This document shows, one piece after another, positions 14,698-24,532 of a stretch of 64,000 nucleotides of DNA. Location of the stretch: positions 460,476-524,475 of the forward strand of contig NZ_JAASQS010000004.1 of NCBI RefSeq assembly GCF_011762045.1, read 5' to 3'. Under the pieces are notes generated by a model. That model was not told the DNA's origin. It saw only the letters and a program-made list of their open reading frames with translations, and searched no databases. The stretch is from Rhizomicrobium electricum. GTDB lineage: Bacteria > Pseudomonadota > Alphaproteobacteria > Micropepsales > Micropepsaceae. The stretch's first letter is position 1. Every line of letters begins with the position of its first letter. Both the position numbers and the translations under genes were made by a program.

Positions 14698-16695
14698 ATG
14701 CGTATGCGTATCGGGGCAATTGCGGCTTTGGCGGCGGTGTTGATGGGGACAGCGGCGTTTGCCGACGACCAGGGCGGCACGCTGCAATATCCCAGCTCGT
14801 ATTTCGAAGCCGCCCGGCCGCAGACCGCCTACGACATGATCGCCCGCGTTCCGGGGTTCGTGTTCGACGACGGCAAGTCGGCACGCGGCTTTGCCGGGAC
14901 GGCAGGCAACGTGTTGATCGACGGCCAGCGCCCCACCGCCAAGACCAACGACCTGCAAGCCATCCTGCAGCGCATTCCGGCGAACGACGTCGAGCGCATC
15001 GACTTGATCCGCGGCGGCGCCCAAGGCATCGACATGCACGGCCAGTCGGTTGTCGCCAATGTCGTGCGCAAGAAGACCGCCTCGACCCAGATCGTCGTCG
15101 ATCTCACCAACGATATCTGGACCGACGGCCACATGGTGCCTTCGGCCTCGCTGCAAGTGACCCACCGCACCGGCGCCAGCACCTACGAATTCGCGCTCGA
15201 GACCTCGACCAGCTACGACGATTCCGTCGGCCACGGCTTCTACAACGTGACCGACGTCGCCAGCGCCGCCACCACGCATTACGACATGCGCTACAAGAAC
15301 TGGGGCATCGGCTGGATGAGCACCGGCGCCGCGACGGTTCCGTGGCTGGGCGGCGAGTTCAAGGCCAACTACACCTACCAGGACACGCCGGACCAGTCGC
15401 ATTACGCCTATTTCGGCAGCGCCGGCGATTACGCCATCACCGACAGTTCGGGCACCAAGAAGGGCGAGATAGGCCTGCATTGGCAGGGACCGCTCTCCGG
15501 TGTCGAACTGGAAACCCTGCTGCTGCAGCGCTTCGGCCGCGACACCGACAATCAGGTTCAAACGATGGTCGGGGACAACGAAACCTTCTGGCAGCGCAAT
15601 CGCACGATGGAGAGCATTGCCCGCGCCATCGTGCGCTATCGTCCCGATGCCGATCTGACGATCGAGAGCGGCTGGGAAGGCGCTTACAACCAGCTCGAAG
15701 GCACTTCGACCTATGTCGTCAACGGTGCGCCGGTCGATTTGCCGTCCGGCAATGCCCGCGTCGACGAAAAGCGCACCGAGATGTTCGTCCAAGGCATGTG
15801 GACGATCACGCCCGAGTTCAAGCTCGAGACCGGCTTGCGGTTCGAATACTCGGTGATTTCCGAAGGCGCGATGAGCCGCGAGTTCTTCTATCCCAAGCCG
15901 CGCGTTCTCTTCACCTGGACGCCGATCCCAAATACCCAGGTCCGCCTGCGCGCCGAGCGCGTTCTGGGACAATTGGATTTCTCCAATTTCGTGGCGTCGA
16001 GCAGTCTGTCATCGTATGGCGTCACCGGCGGCAATCCCAACCTGGCGCCCGATCGCCATTGGCAATACGAACTGGCGTTCGAACGCCACTTCTGGGAAAA
16101 GGGCGCGGTGTCGCTGTCCTTGCTGCACGAGGATATCTCGGGCGTGCTCGACTACATTCCGGTGTTCGGCCCGTCCGGTCATTTCGATGCGCCGGGCAAC
16201 ATCGGCGGCGGCCACCGCAACGTGATCGATTTCGAAACCGTGCTGCCGCTCGATGGTATCGGCCTTCCCGGCGGGCGCCTCAAGACCTCGACGATCTGGC
16301 GGCTGACCGGCGTGCGCGATCCGGCCACCGGTGAAGTCCGGCGCATTTCGGCCGAGCGGCCGCGCGTCTACAAGGTTTGGCTCAGCCAGGACATCGAAAG
16401 CCTGAAATCGACCTGGAGCGCGTTTCTGTTCACCGGCTGGAACGAAGGCTCCTACCGGCCCTTCATGCGTAACGAACGCAAGGTCATTCCCACCTATATC
16501 GAACTCGAATGGGACTACAAGCCGAGCGCGAACTGGATGGTTGCCGTCGCCGCCAAGAATGTCGGCCGTTTCAGCTACGAAAATGTCTCCCAGTTCTATT
16601 CCGGTTTGCGCGGGACCTCGGGGCCGAATGAAATCACCGATTTCAAGGTGAAATCGCAGGCGCGGCTCTATGTCGAAGTGCGGCGGACGCTGTAG
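14698..16695 (+). CDS. TonB-dependent receptor-like outer-membrane protein
   Basis: 665 residues: signal peptide (MRMRIGAIAALAAVLMGTAAFA), plug domain at ~30-130 (AYDMIARVPGFVFDDGKSARGFAG, VLIDGQRPTAKTNDLQAILQRIPANDVERIDLIRGG, QGIDMHGQSVVANVV), then a ~22-strand barrel ending with alternating strands (KSQARLYVEVRRTL). The plug motifs VLIDGxRP and IERIDLIRGG are those of TonB-dependent transporters. No N-terminal signalling domain and no obvious TonB box are visible. The last 28 bp overlap the converging PAP2 gene. Substrate unknown. Confidence 0.85.
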   Translation: MRMRIGAIAALAAVLMGTAAFADDQGGTLQYPSSYFEAARPQTAYDMIARVPGFVFDDGKSARGFAGTAGNVLIDGQRPTAKTNDLQAILQRIPANDVERIDLIRGGAQGIDMHGQSVVANVVRKKTASTQIVVDLTNDIWTDGHMVPSASLQVTHRTGASTYEFALETSTSYDDSVGHGFYNVTDVASAATTHYDMRYKNWGIGWMSTGAATVPWLGGEFKANYTYQDTPDQSHYAYFGSAGDYAITDSSGTKKGEIGLHWQGPLSGVELETLLLQRFGRDTDNQVQTMVGDNETFWQRNRTMESIARAIVRYRPDADLTIESGWEGAYNQLEGTSTYVVNGAPVDLPSGNARVDEKRTEMFVQGMWTITPEFKLETGLRFEYSVISEGAMSREFFYPKPRVLFTWTPIPNTQVRLRAERVLGQLDFSNFVASSSLSSYGVTGGNPNLAPDRHWQYELAFERHFWEKGAVSLSLLHEDISGVLDYIPVFGPSGHFDAPGNIGGGHRNVIDFETVLPLDGIGLPGGRLKTSTIWRLTGVRDPATGEVRRISAERPRVYKVWLSQDIESLKSTWSAFLFTGWNEGSYRPFMRNERKVIPTYIELEWDYKPSANWMVAVAAKNVGRFSYENVSQFYSGLRGTSGPNEITDFKVKSQARLYVEVRRTL

Positions 16696-17363
16696 CCGCG
16701 CGCCTTCAGGATGCGCAACAGCACCGCGGCGGCGAACGCCCAGGCGGCGCCGAGGCACCAGCCGGCAATGACGTCGCTCGGCCAATGCACGCCGAGAAAC
16801 ACGCGCGAAAAGCCGATCATCAGCGCCAGCAGCGCCGCCACCGTGAAGGCGAGCACTTTGACGGGGCGGGCGGGATCGAGGCTGGCCACGATCACGGCGA
16901 GGAGGAAATAGGTGGCGGTCGCGGTGGTCGAATGGCCGCTGGGAAAACTCATCGAGGTCGGCAGGTCGCCGTACACCGCAAAGGTCGGCCGCACCCGTTC
17001 GTAGAAGTTCTTGAACAGTCCGCTCGAGATTTGCGCCAGCACCACCGAGCCGGTCAGCACCAGGGCTTCGAGGCGGTGGCGGTAGGCGAGAAGGGCGATC
17101 ACCGACATCGCCATCACCAGCACCAGAAGCGTGATGCCGCCGAGCGCGGTGACGTCGCGCATGCTTTCGACCAGCCAGTGCGGACCGATCGCCTTGTGCG
17201 GATCGCCCGCCACGCGCAGCGCGGAAATCACGGCGCGGTCGTAGGCATCGAGTTCGCCTTCGTGCATCTCGTCGGCGATGCCGAGAAATCCCCAAACCGC
17301 CGCCGCCGCCGCGATCCAGACGGCCAGCACGGCGGTTTCGATGCGGGGGAGGCGGGAGAACAT
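16668..17363 (-). CDS. PAP2 family membrane phosphatase
   Basis: 231 residues with about six membrane helices. All three phosphatase motifs are intact: KNFYERVRP (KxxxxxxRP), PSGHS, and SRVFLGVHWPSD (SRxxxxxHxxxD), giving the histidine nucleophile. Such enzymes dephosphorylate undecaprenyl pyrophosphate, phosphatidic acid or lipid A. Orientation and neighbours give no clear choice. Its 3' end overlaps the converging receptor gene by 28 bp. It starts just downstream of the terminator of the EF-G-like gene, so it needs its own promoter in the 27-bp hairpin-side gap or reads through. Confidence 0.9.
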   Translation of the reverse strand: MFSRLPRIETAVLAVWIAAAAAVWGFLGIADEMHEGELDAYDRAVISALRVAGDPHKAIGPHWLVESMRDVTALGGITLLVLVMAMSVIALLAYRHRLEALVLTGSVVLAQISSGLFKNFYERVRPTFAVYGDLPTSMSFPSGHSTTATATYFLLAVIVASLDPARPVKVLAFTVAALLALMIGFSRVFLGVHWPSDVIAGWCLGAAWAFAAAVLLRILKARGYSVRRTST

Positions 17364-17389
17364 TTCATCCTCAATCAGCGAGACGGCCC

Positions 17390-17423
17390 AAAAAAGTAGC
17401 GGACGGGTCGTCCCGTCCGCTAC
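17390..17423 (-). terminator. Rho-independent terminator of the EF-G-like gene
   Basis: A perfect 12-bp stem (17396-17407 with 17412-17423, GTAGCGGACGGG type) with a 4-nt loop. Read leftward it is followed by six T (17390-17395). It lies 26 bp past the stop of the leftward GTPase gene at 17449. Confidence 0.88.
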
Positions 17424-17448
17424 CGCGTTTCACATCGCTGTCGGCGAA

Positions 17449-19503
17449 TTAATCCGCCTTGGCGTCTTCCTTGGCTTTCTTGCGGTCGGCGACGATCTGG
17501 TCGGCGACTTTGCCGGAAAGTTCCTGCAAGTGGTCGAACTCGACATCGAACGTGCCAACGCCTTGAGTGAGCGAGCGCAGCTCGATGATCAGATTGCTGA
17601 TTTCGTTGCGCGGCATCTCCGCCACGACCGTGTCCCAGCCCTTCCAGCCTTCGCGGGCATCATAACCGAGAAGCTGGCCGCGCCGTCCCGACACCACCGC
17701 GTTGATCTTCGAGGTCGTCTCGTTGGGCACGTGGATGCGCACTTTCATGATCGGTTCCAGCAGCACCGGCGCGCACTGGGGCATGCCTTCCTGCATGCCG
17801 ATGCGGGCCGCGGTCTGGAACGCCGCGTCCGAAGAGTCCACCGTGTGATAGGAGCCGTCCGTCAGCGTCACCGACAAATCGACCACGGGGAAGCCCAGCG
17901 GACCTTCGTCCAGATAGGCGACCACGCCCTTTTCCACCGACGGGATGAACTGCTTCGGCACCACGCCGCCGACGATCTCGTCGATGAAGGCGAAGCCGGC
18001 GCCGCGCGGCTGCGGCTTGATCTCCAGCACGCAATCGCCGAACTGGCCGTGACCGCCCGACTGCCGCTTGTGCCGTCCACGGATCGTCACCGGCTTGCGG
18101 ATGGTCTCCTTGTACGGAACGCTGGCCGGCTTGGTGTTGAGCTTGAGGCCGTAGCGGCTCATCAGCTTGTCCACCGCCACGCGCAGGTGGATTTCGCCTT
18201 GGCCGGCGAGCGTCATCTCGTGCAGTTCGGAATCCTGCGCGAAGCGGAGCGAGGGGTCTTCCTCGATCAGCTTGGCAAGAGCCGCGGTCAGCTTCACTTC
18301 GTCGGCGCGATTGGCCGTCTGAATCGCCAGTTTGTAGACCGGCGTCAGGATTTCGATTTCGGCCTTCTTCGGTGGCGCCTTGCCGGTCGAAAGCGTCGTG
18401 CCCGTGGCAATGCCTTCGAGCCGCGCCAGCGCGACCGTCTCGCCCGTCTTGGCTTCGGCGACCTTGGTCGTGTTGGTGCCGACGACCTGCGCAATGCCGC
18501 CGACGCGGGTTTCTTCGCCGTCGGGGGTCTTGAGCACGGCGCCGTCCTTCAGCGTGCCTTGCATGACGCGTGCGATCGACAGCTTGCCGCCGCGTTCGGA
18601 ATAGACCGTCTTCAGCACCTGCACGGTGGTGTCGGGAGCCGCCGGAATGCCGAGCCGCTTGGCCGCGACCGACACGTCGGGACTGTCATGGCGCAGCGCC
18701 TTCATCAGGCGGGTGATGCCCTGACCGCGTTCGGCCGAGCCGATGAACACCGGCACGACCAGACCTTCGGAGAACTCGCGTTGCAGGTCGCTGAACACTT
18801 CTTCGCGCGCCGGTTCCTGATCGGAGAGTAATTCCTCCATCAGGTGCTCGTCGTAATCGGCGAGCTTTTCCAGCATCGAGTAGCGGGCCTGCTTTTCCTC
18901 GTCCTGATCGTCGATGTCGACCTGCTCCGAAGGCTTGCCCTCGCGGTAGGCGAAGGCGCGCTCGAGCGCGAGATCGATAAAGCCGGTGATCTGTTCGTTT
19001 TTCCAGATCGGAATCTGGCGGAGCAGCAACGGCGTGTCGCTGGCATCCTGCAGAGCGGCAAGGATATCGGTGAGGGTGCCGGTCGCCTTGTCGATCTTGT
19101 TGACGAACATCATGTGCGGGATCTTCAGGTCCGCCAGCCGCTTCATGTACGGCTTCAGCATCTGGACCTTGGCCGGTTCCGGCTCGATCACCACCACGGC
19201 GGCGTCGATGCCGGGAAACGTGAACAGGCTATCCTGCAAAAACTCGATGGAACCGGGGCAGTCGAGGAACGTGAAACTCTGATCGATGAAGGTCGTCGTC
19301 GCGCAGTTGATTTCGACGCTCATCTGGCGCGCCCGCGCTTCCGGGCTGGCGTCGCCTACCGTGTTGTTGGCCGAGACCGAACCCTTGCGGGCCGTCGTTC
19401 CGTTGGCGAATAGAACGGCTTCGAGCAGCGTGGTCTTGCCGGAGCCGTATGGTCCTACCAGGGCCACGGTACGTGGCCCTCTTCCTCCATTTGCACTCGA
19501 CAT
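17449..19503 (-). CDS. Elongation factor G-like translational GTPase (EF-G paralogue)
   Basis: 684 residues from ATG 19501-19503, preceded by GGAGG; the 47 extra residues of the longer frame are Arg/Pro-rich and non-coding. The G1 loop is GPYGSGKTT, the NKID motif (G4) is present, and domains II-V follow in EF-G order (GKLSIARVMQGTLKDG, GQGEIHLRVAVDKL, RHKRQSGGHGQFGDCVLEI, EPIMKVRIHVP). Switch II reads DCPGSIEF instead of DTPGHVDF: Ser85 replaces the histidine that activates water in GTP hydrolysis. It therefore belongs to the EF-G-like side branch and not to the main fusA. Stand-alone gene with its own terminator. Confidence 0.85.
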   Translation of the reverse strand: MSSANGGRGPRTVALVGPYGSGKTTLLEAVLFANGTTARKGSVSANNTVGDASPEARARQMSVEINCATTTFIDQSFTFLDCPGSIEFLQDSLFTFPGIDAAVVVIEPEPAKVQMLKPYMKRLADLKIPHMMFVNKIDKATGTLTDILAALQDASDTPLLLRQIPIWKNEQITGFIDLALERAFAYREGKPSEQVDIDDQDEEKQARYSMLEKLADYDEHLMEELLSDQEPAREEVFSDLQREFSEGLVVPVFIGSAERGQGITRLMKALRHDSPDVSVAAKRLGIPAAPDTTVQVLKTVYSERGGKLSIARVMQGTLKDGAVLKTPDGEETRVGGIAQVVGTNTTKVAEAKTGETVALARLEGIATGTTLSTGKAPPKKAEIEILTPVYKLAIQTANRADEVKLTAALAKLIEEDPSLRFAQDSELHEMTLAGQGEIHLRVAVDKLMSRYGLKLNTKPASVPYKETIRKPVTIRGRHKRQSGGHGQFGDCVLEIKPQPRGAGFAFIDEIVGGVVPKQFIPSVEKGVVAYLDEGPLGFPVVDLSVTLTDGSYHTVDSSDAAFQTAARIGMQEGMPQCAPVLLEPIMKVRIHVPNETTSKINAVVSGRRGQLLGYDAREGWKGWDTVVAEMPRNEISNLIIELRSLTQGVGTFDVEFDHLQELSGKVADQIVADRKKAKEDAKAD

Positions 19504-19739
19504 TATTGGCCTCCTTCGGACCCCGCTGAAGAAGGGTCCGGGGGGGCGCGGCGGGCGCTGGTCCCGGTGACTGGGCCGCGTCACGCGCCCCGTTTTGGTC
19601 TTCGAAGCCTCGCGCCGAATCCCCCGCTTTGGCAAGGGGCTCACGGTGGGGTTGCGGAACTTATCCCGACACCTTTGCCGCAGGCCGGAAAACCTTAAGC
19701 CCTCTATACTGTCGCCGTAGCCGAACCCAGAGGTCTCAA

Positions 19740-21089
19740 GTGACCGAACGCGTGACCCCGGAGCGCTCCACCCACCCGGTATTGTTCCTTCTGATGTTCG
19801 TACCGATGGGGATCTCCAACGGCTTCGTTACGGTGACGCTAGGCTTTCTGCTGCAGGCGGTGGGGGTGGGAACGGCCGCCATCGCGGTCCTCGGCAACTG
19901 GTCGCTGGTGCCGCAGAATTTCAAATTCGCCTTGGCACCCCTGGTGGACGCGACCCTGACCAACAAGGCTTGGTACTTGATAGCCGCCGCGGCCACCGGC
20001 GGCCTCGTATTGGCCACGGGGTTCATCCCGGTGAGCGCCTCGAACCTGACGATGCTTACCGTGTTCGTGTTCCTGATCAGCATCGCTTCGGCTCTCACCG
20101 CCCTCGCGGCGGACAGCATCATGGCCCATGCCACCACGCCCGAACAGAAAGGGCAGGCGGGCGGCTGGAGCCAAGCCGGCAATCTCGGCGGTTCGGCGAT
20201 CGGCGGCGGTCTCGGGTTGTGGCTCGCCCAGAACCTGACGCCTGGCGGCGATGCGGCGATCGGAGCCTGGCTCACGCGTCATACCGGCATTGAATGGTTT
20301 GCGGGGGCCGGACTGTGGCTGGGCCAGCACGTCCAGTCGACCGTGATCGGCAGCTTCGCCGTCGGACTGATGTGCCTGTCGACGATCTTTGCTCTGTTAT
20401 ATGTGCACGAACCTCCGGCCGAGCATCGTGCGCCAAGCTTCGTCAACAGCATGATCAATGTCGGCAAGGACGTCTGGACCCTGGTCAAATCGCGCAAGGG
20501 CCTCGTTGTCTTCGTGGCGATGTGGCTGCCGATCGGCGCCGCGGCGATGACCCAGCTGTGGGCGGCGGTTGCCTCGGATTGGCACGCCTCGGGCAATTGG
20601 GTGGTGCTGATCAACGGTTTGTTGGGCGGCATCATCAGCATGGTCGGCTGCATTGCCGGCGGCTGGATCTGCGACCGTGTCAGCCGCATGACCGCCTTCA
20701 ACGCCTTCAGTATCCTGACCGCGCTATTGGCGCTGGCAGCGGCGTTCTCGCCCCGCACCCAGGCGATGTACATCCTTTATGTCGGGCTTTATCAGCTCGC
20801 CGCCGGATTCTGTTATGCGTCCTGGGGCGCCGTGGTCCTCGAGGCGATCGGCAAAGGTGCTGCGGCCACGAAATACAACGTGCTCGCCGGCATCGCCAAT
20901 TTCCCGATCCAATACGTGGCCTATCTCGACGGCAGCGCGCACGACGCGAAGGGATTGTCCTGGCTGCCGCTGGACGGTGCCGGCCGCATGATGTTGACCG
21001 AAGCCATCGTGCCCATCATGGGCACGTTGATACTGATCGGCTTCTGGCTGCTGACCAAGCCGCTCTATCGCGGCAAGGCTACTGTTTGA
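19740..21089 (+). CDS. MFS transporter, AmpG/PAT-like
   Basis: 449 residues, about 12 to 14 membrane helices. GTG 19740 with a CAGAGG site is preferred; the frame before it runs backwards through the divergent gene's start. The first helix (LFLLMFVPMGISNGFVTVTLGFLLQAVG) and the FALAPLVD loop resemble peptide-acetyl-CoA/AmpG-type permeases, which import muropeptides in other bacteria. Conserved glycine-rich QAGNLGGSAIGGGLG follows in helix 5. A role in cell-wall fragment recycling is possible but not proved. It overlaps the converging DUF4405 gene by 11 bp. Confidence 0.78.
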   Translation: MTERVTPERSTHPVLFLLMFVPMGISNGFVTVTLGFLLQAVGVGTAAIAVLGNWSLVPQNFKFALAPLVDATLTNKAWYLIAAAATGGLVLATGFIPVSASNLTMLTVFVFLISIASALTALAADSIMAHATTPEQKGQAGGWSQAGNLGGSAIGGGLGLWLAQNLTPGGDAAIGAWLTRHTGIEWFAGAGLWLGQHVQSTVIGSFAVGLMCLSTIFALLYVHEPPAEHRAPSFVNSMINVGKDVWTLVKSRKGLVVFVAMWLPIGAAAMTQLWAAVASDWHASGNWVVLINGLLGGIISMVGCIAGGWICDRVSRMTAFNAFSILTALLALAAAFSPRTQAMYILYVGLYQLAAGFCYASWGAVVLEAIGKGAAATKYNVLAGIANFPIQYVAYLDGSAHDAKGLSWLPLDGAGRMMLTEAIVPIMGTLILIGFWLLTKPLYRGKATV

Positions 21090-21579
21090 TCAGCAGGCCG
21101 AACAGTTTCGGCAACGGCTGGCCGTGTTCGCGGGCGAGGTGGGCGAGCGAATCGCTGGGTCCATCCACCGGCACGCCGGCGGCCTTGAGCTTGGTCACGG
21201 CTTGATCCGCGGTCATGCCGAGGGCCGGCGCCGAGGTGGAAAGCGGTACGTCGGCAACGCGGTTCACCACCATCCAGGGGCCGCCGCCGTGTCCGCCTTC
21301 GCCGCTGCCCGAGGGCATGGCCATGACGGTGAGCGCAATGAAGACAACCCCGAGGCCGCCGACGATGGCCATGCCCGGCAAGGATGACATGATCTTCTTG
21401 ATGCCCGGCCAGTTACGGACGATGTGCATCACCATGGCGGCCACGAAGGCCACGCCGATCCATTCGTGAATCTCGCCGACCTCACCGCGAATGCCGAACA
21501 GCAGCATCAGTCCGGTGACGGACACCGCGATGCTGGTCACGATGCTGAGGGGTGTGGCGTACTTCTTCAGGAATTCCAT
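21079..21579 (-). CDS. DUF4405-like membrane protein
   Basis: 166 residues from ATG 21577-21579 (GGAGCC site); the longer frame overlaps the upstream aminotransferase and is spurious. Three membrane segments: YATPLSIVTSIAVSVTGLMLLFG, WIGVAFVAAMVMHIVRNW and GMAIVGGLGVVFIALTVMAM. The His in EIHEWIG and in MHIVRNW sit at helix ends, as in DUF4405/cytochrome b561-like proteins that may bind haem. The soluble tail (APALGMTADQAVTKLKAAGV) is a small helical domain. Its start is 100 bp after the aminotransferase stop, so the two may share a transcript. Confidence 0.7.
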   Translation of the reverse strand: MEFLKKYATPLSIVTSIAVSVTGLMLLFGIRGEVGEIHEWIGVAFVAAMVMHIVRNWPGIKKIMSSLPGMAIVGGLGVVFIALTVMAMPSGSGEGGHGGGPWMVVNRVADVPLSTSAPALGMTADQAVTKLKAAGVPVDGPSDSLAHLAREHGQPLPKLFGLLIKQ

Positions 21580-21679
21580 AGTGGGCTCCGGAAAGCGGGT
21601 AGGTCGATTGAACGGCCGACCATACCCGTTTCCGTTGCGCCAATTTTGTCGGCTCACGCCGAAATGAGGTGCCTTACCG

Positions 21680-22933
<1,254 letters not shown>

Positions 22934-23033
22934 CTACACGGCAAGTTCGCAAGAGCACGTTAGAACCATTCACGGTTGTTACGCTTTCTAAAGCTTTGTA
23001 AGCATACCATCCGCGTTAGGAGGAATAGCGGTC

Positions 23034-23480
23034 ATGCGCCGGTTTGCAATCCTTCTGATCGCCGGACTTGTCCTTGCAGGCTGTTCAAAATCTCACCAAG
23101 CGCCGAGCGGCCGCTGGATAGGTCATTTCGAATCGCCTTCCGTCATGGTGGTGGCGTGGCTTGAGATTTCGCCGCAGGGCGACGTCCGGGTCAGCGCTCC
23201 CGATTTGCTGGAACCGGGCGAGCTGAACGACGAGCAGCGCGCCGTCGCGCATCGTCGGCTGGCCAACGAATTGTACGACGGGTGGGGCAGTGTCCAACCG
23301 CGCCGCTACGACTTTGACGGCCACATCTTCCGCAAGCAGGGCGGGGTCGCGCCGCAGATGGAATGGAATCCCCACACCAAGCAGATGAAGCTGGTGTTCT
23401 ATTTCGGCATGCAGCGCTCGATGCATATCGCGATGACGCCGGTGAAGGAATTCACCGACGATCCGTGGCTGGGCGAATAG
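23034..23480 (+). CDS. Putative lipoprotein, unknown function
   Basis: 148 residues with a clear lipoprotein signal (MRRFAILLIAGLVLAGCSKS; lipobox LAGC, Cys17) and a TAGGAGG ribosome site 10 bases before the ATG. The mature part has a beta-rich start (GRWIGHFESPSVMVVAWLEISPQGDVRVSA), a helical middle (ELNDEQRAVAHRRLANELYDGW) and a second strand set (PQMEWNPHTKQMKLVFYFG). I recognise no family. It may report on a metabolite in the envelope, but there is no evidence. Confidence 0.7.
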   Translation: MRRFAILLIAGLVLAGCSKSHQAPSGRWIGHFESPSVMVVAWLEISPQGDVRVSAPDLLEPGELNDEQRAVAHRRLANELYDGWGSVQPRRYDFDGHIFRKQGGVAPQMEWNPHTKQMKLVFYFGMQRSMHIAMTPVKEFTDDPWLGE

Positions 23481-23565
23481 GCGGCCGCAGAACGGCTTCC
23501 GGCTCCGCGCACATCCATGCGTTGCGCGCTTCGAAGCGTTTGCCGGGACGACAGCGCGCGCGCCG

Positions 23566-23913
23566 TCACTTCCACTCGTGAAATGCGAAGAAGGCCGCCG
23601 CGGCGAGAAGCGCGAAGGCGACGATGTGATTCCATTTGATCGCTTCGCCGAGATAGAAGGTCGAGAACACCGCGAACACCGACAGCGTAATGACTTCCTG
23701 CATCGTCTTGAGCTGAGCCGCCGAATAGACGGTGTAGCCGATCTTGTTGGCCGGAACCGCCAGACAATACTCGAAGAACGCGATTCCCCAACTGATGGGA
23801 ACGATGATCCATATCGGCGCCGACGGAAACTTGAGCTGGCCGTACCAGGCGAAGGTCATGAACACGTTCGAACACAGCAACAGAAGGACAGGCGCCACAA
23901 ACGGCCAACGCAT
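23566..23913 (-). CDS. DUF486 family small membrane transporter-like protein
   Basis: 115 residues with four membrane helices. It matches the DUF486 pattern: LLLCSNVFMTFAWYGQLK at the first helix, WIIVPISWGIAFFEYCLAVPANKIGY, and the LKTMQEVITLSVFAVFSTFYLGE loop. DUF486 proteins resemble half of an EamA/SMR drug/metabolite transporter and probably dimerise; substrates are unknown. It converges on the lipoprotein gene 85 bp away. Confidence 0.85.
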   Translation of the reverse strand: MRWPFVAPVLLLLCSNVFMTFAWYGQLKFPSAPIWIIVPISWGIAFFEYCLAVPANKIGYTVYSAAQLKTMQEVITLSVFAVFSTFYLGEAIKWNHIVAFALLAAAAFFAFHEWK

Positions 23914-24532
23914 TACCGATCACCCATTTCTAGTAGGCGGCATACACATCGAAACGAACGCCTCGCACCGCCGCCTATTTGGTCACGAGACTGCTAACGC
24001 CGCCGCGTTGGGACAGGTTGTTACAAATTCGGCCCCTCACGGTCTTCCGTCTTCCGCCCCGCACCTACAATCTGTCTGCGTACCGCACAACGCGGTTTGA
24101 GACGCCGTCGCAGAAGCAAGCCAATTGTCGGCCGGCCAAGCGACGTCGAGGCTGTGCTTTCATCGGCGCTCCACCACGCAAGGCACAGTCAGTTAAAGGG
24201 CGGTCGGATTCATCGGGGTCCCCAAGACCGGTTGTTTCCGGCCGCCCGCCCCATTTCCCGCCTGATTTAATGATTTGGCCATTTTCCCGATGAGCCTTGA
24301 GAACATTTGGACAAACCCATGCAATATCGGCATGGCACGGTGTAGTTCCGCCAAGCTGCGGTAGGGCGTCGGGCAAATCTGCTGTACGTCTGAAGCGATT
24401 CTCTGCGGCTTCCGCGGTGACAAGGAAAATTGTCTTGTTTGCCGCGGGTCAGAGAAAGATGTTGTCGAATGGCCGGGGAAACCCATATTGACGGCCTAGG
24501 GCGAATTTCGGGCCAGCAAGCGAGCAATTCTC
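23914..24532. promoter_or_regulatory. 619-bp intergenic region upstream of the efflux gene
   Basis: No convincing gene on either strand. The region separates a leftward DUF486 gene from the rightward outer-membrane factor and must hold the promoter of the latter. An imperfect operator-like inverted repeat (ACAAG at 24420-24424 and CTTGT at 24434-24438) lies about 100 bp before the start codon. The evidence is weak, since 5-nt arms are expected by chance at some frequency. Confidence 0.4.
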
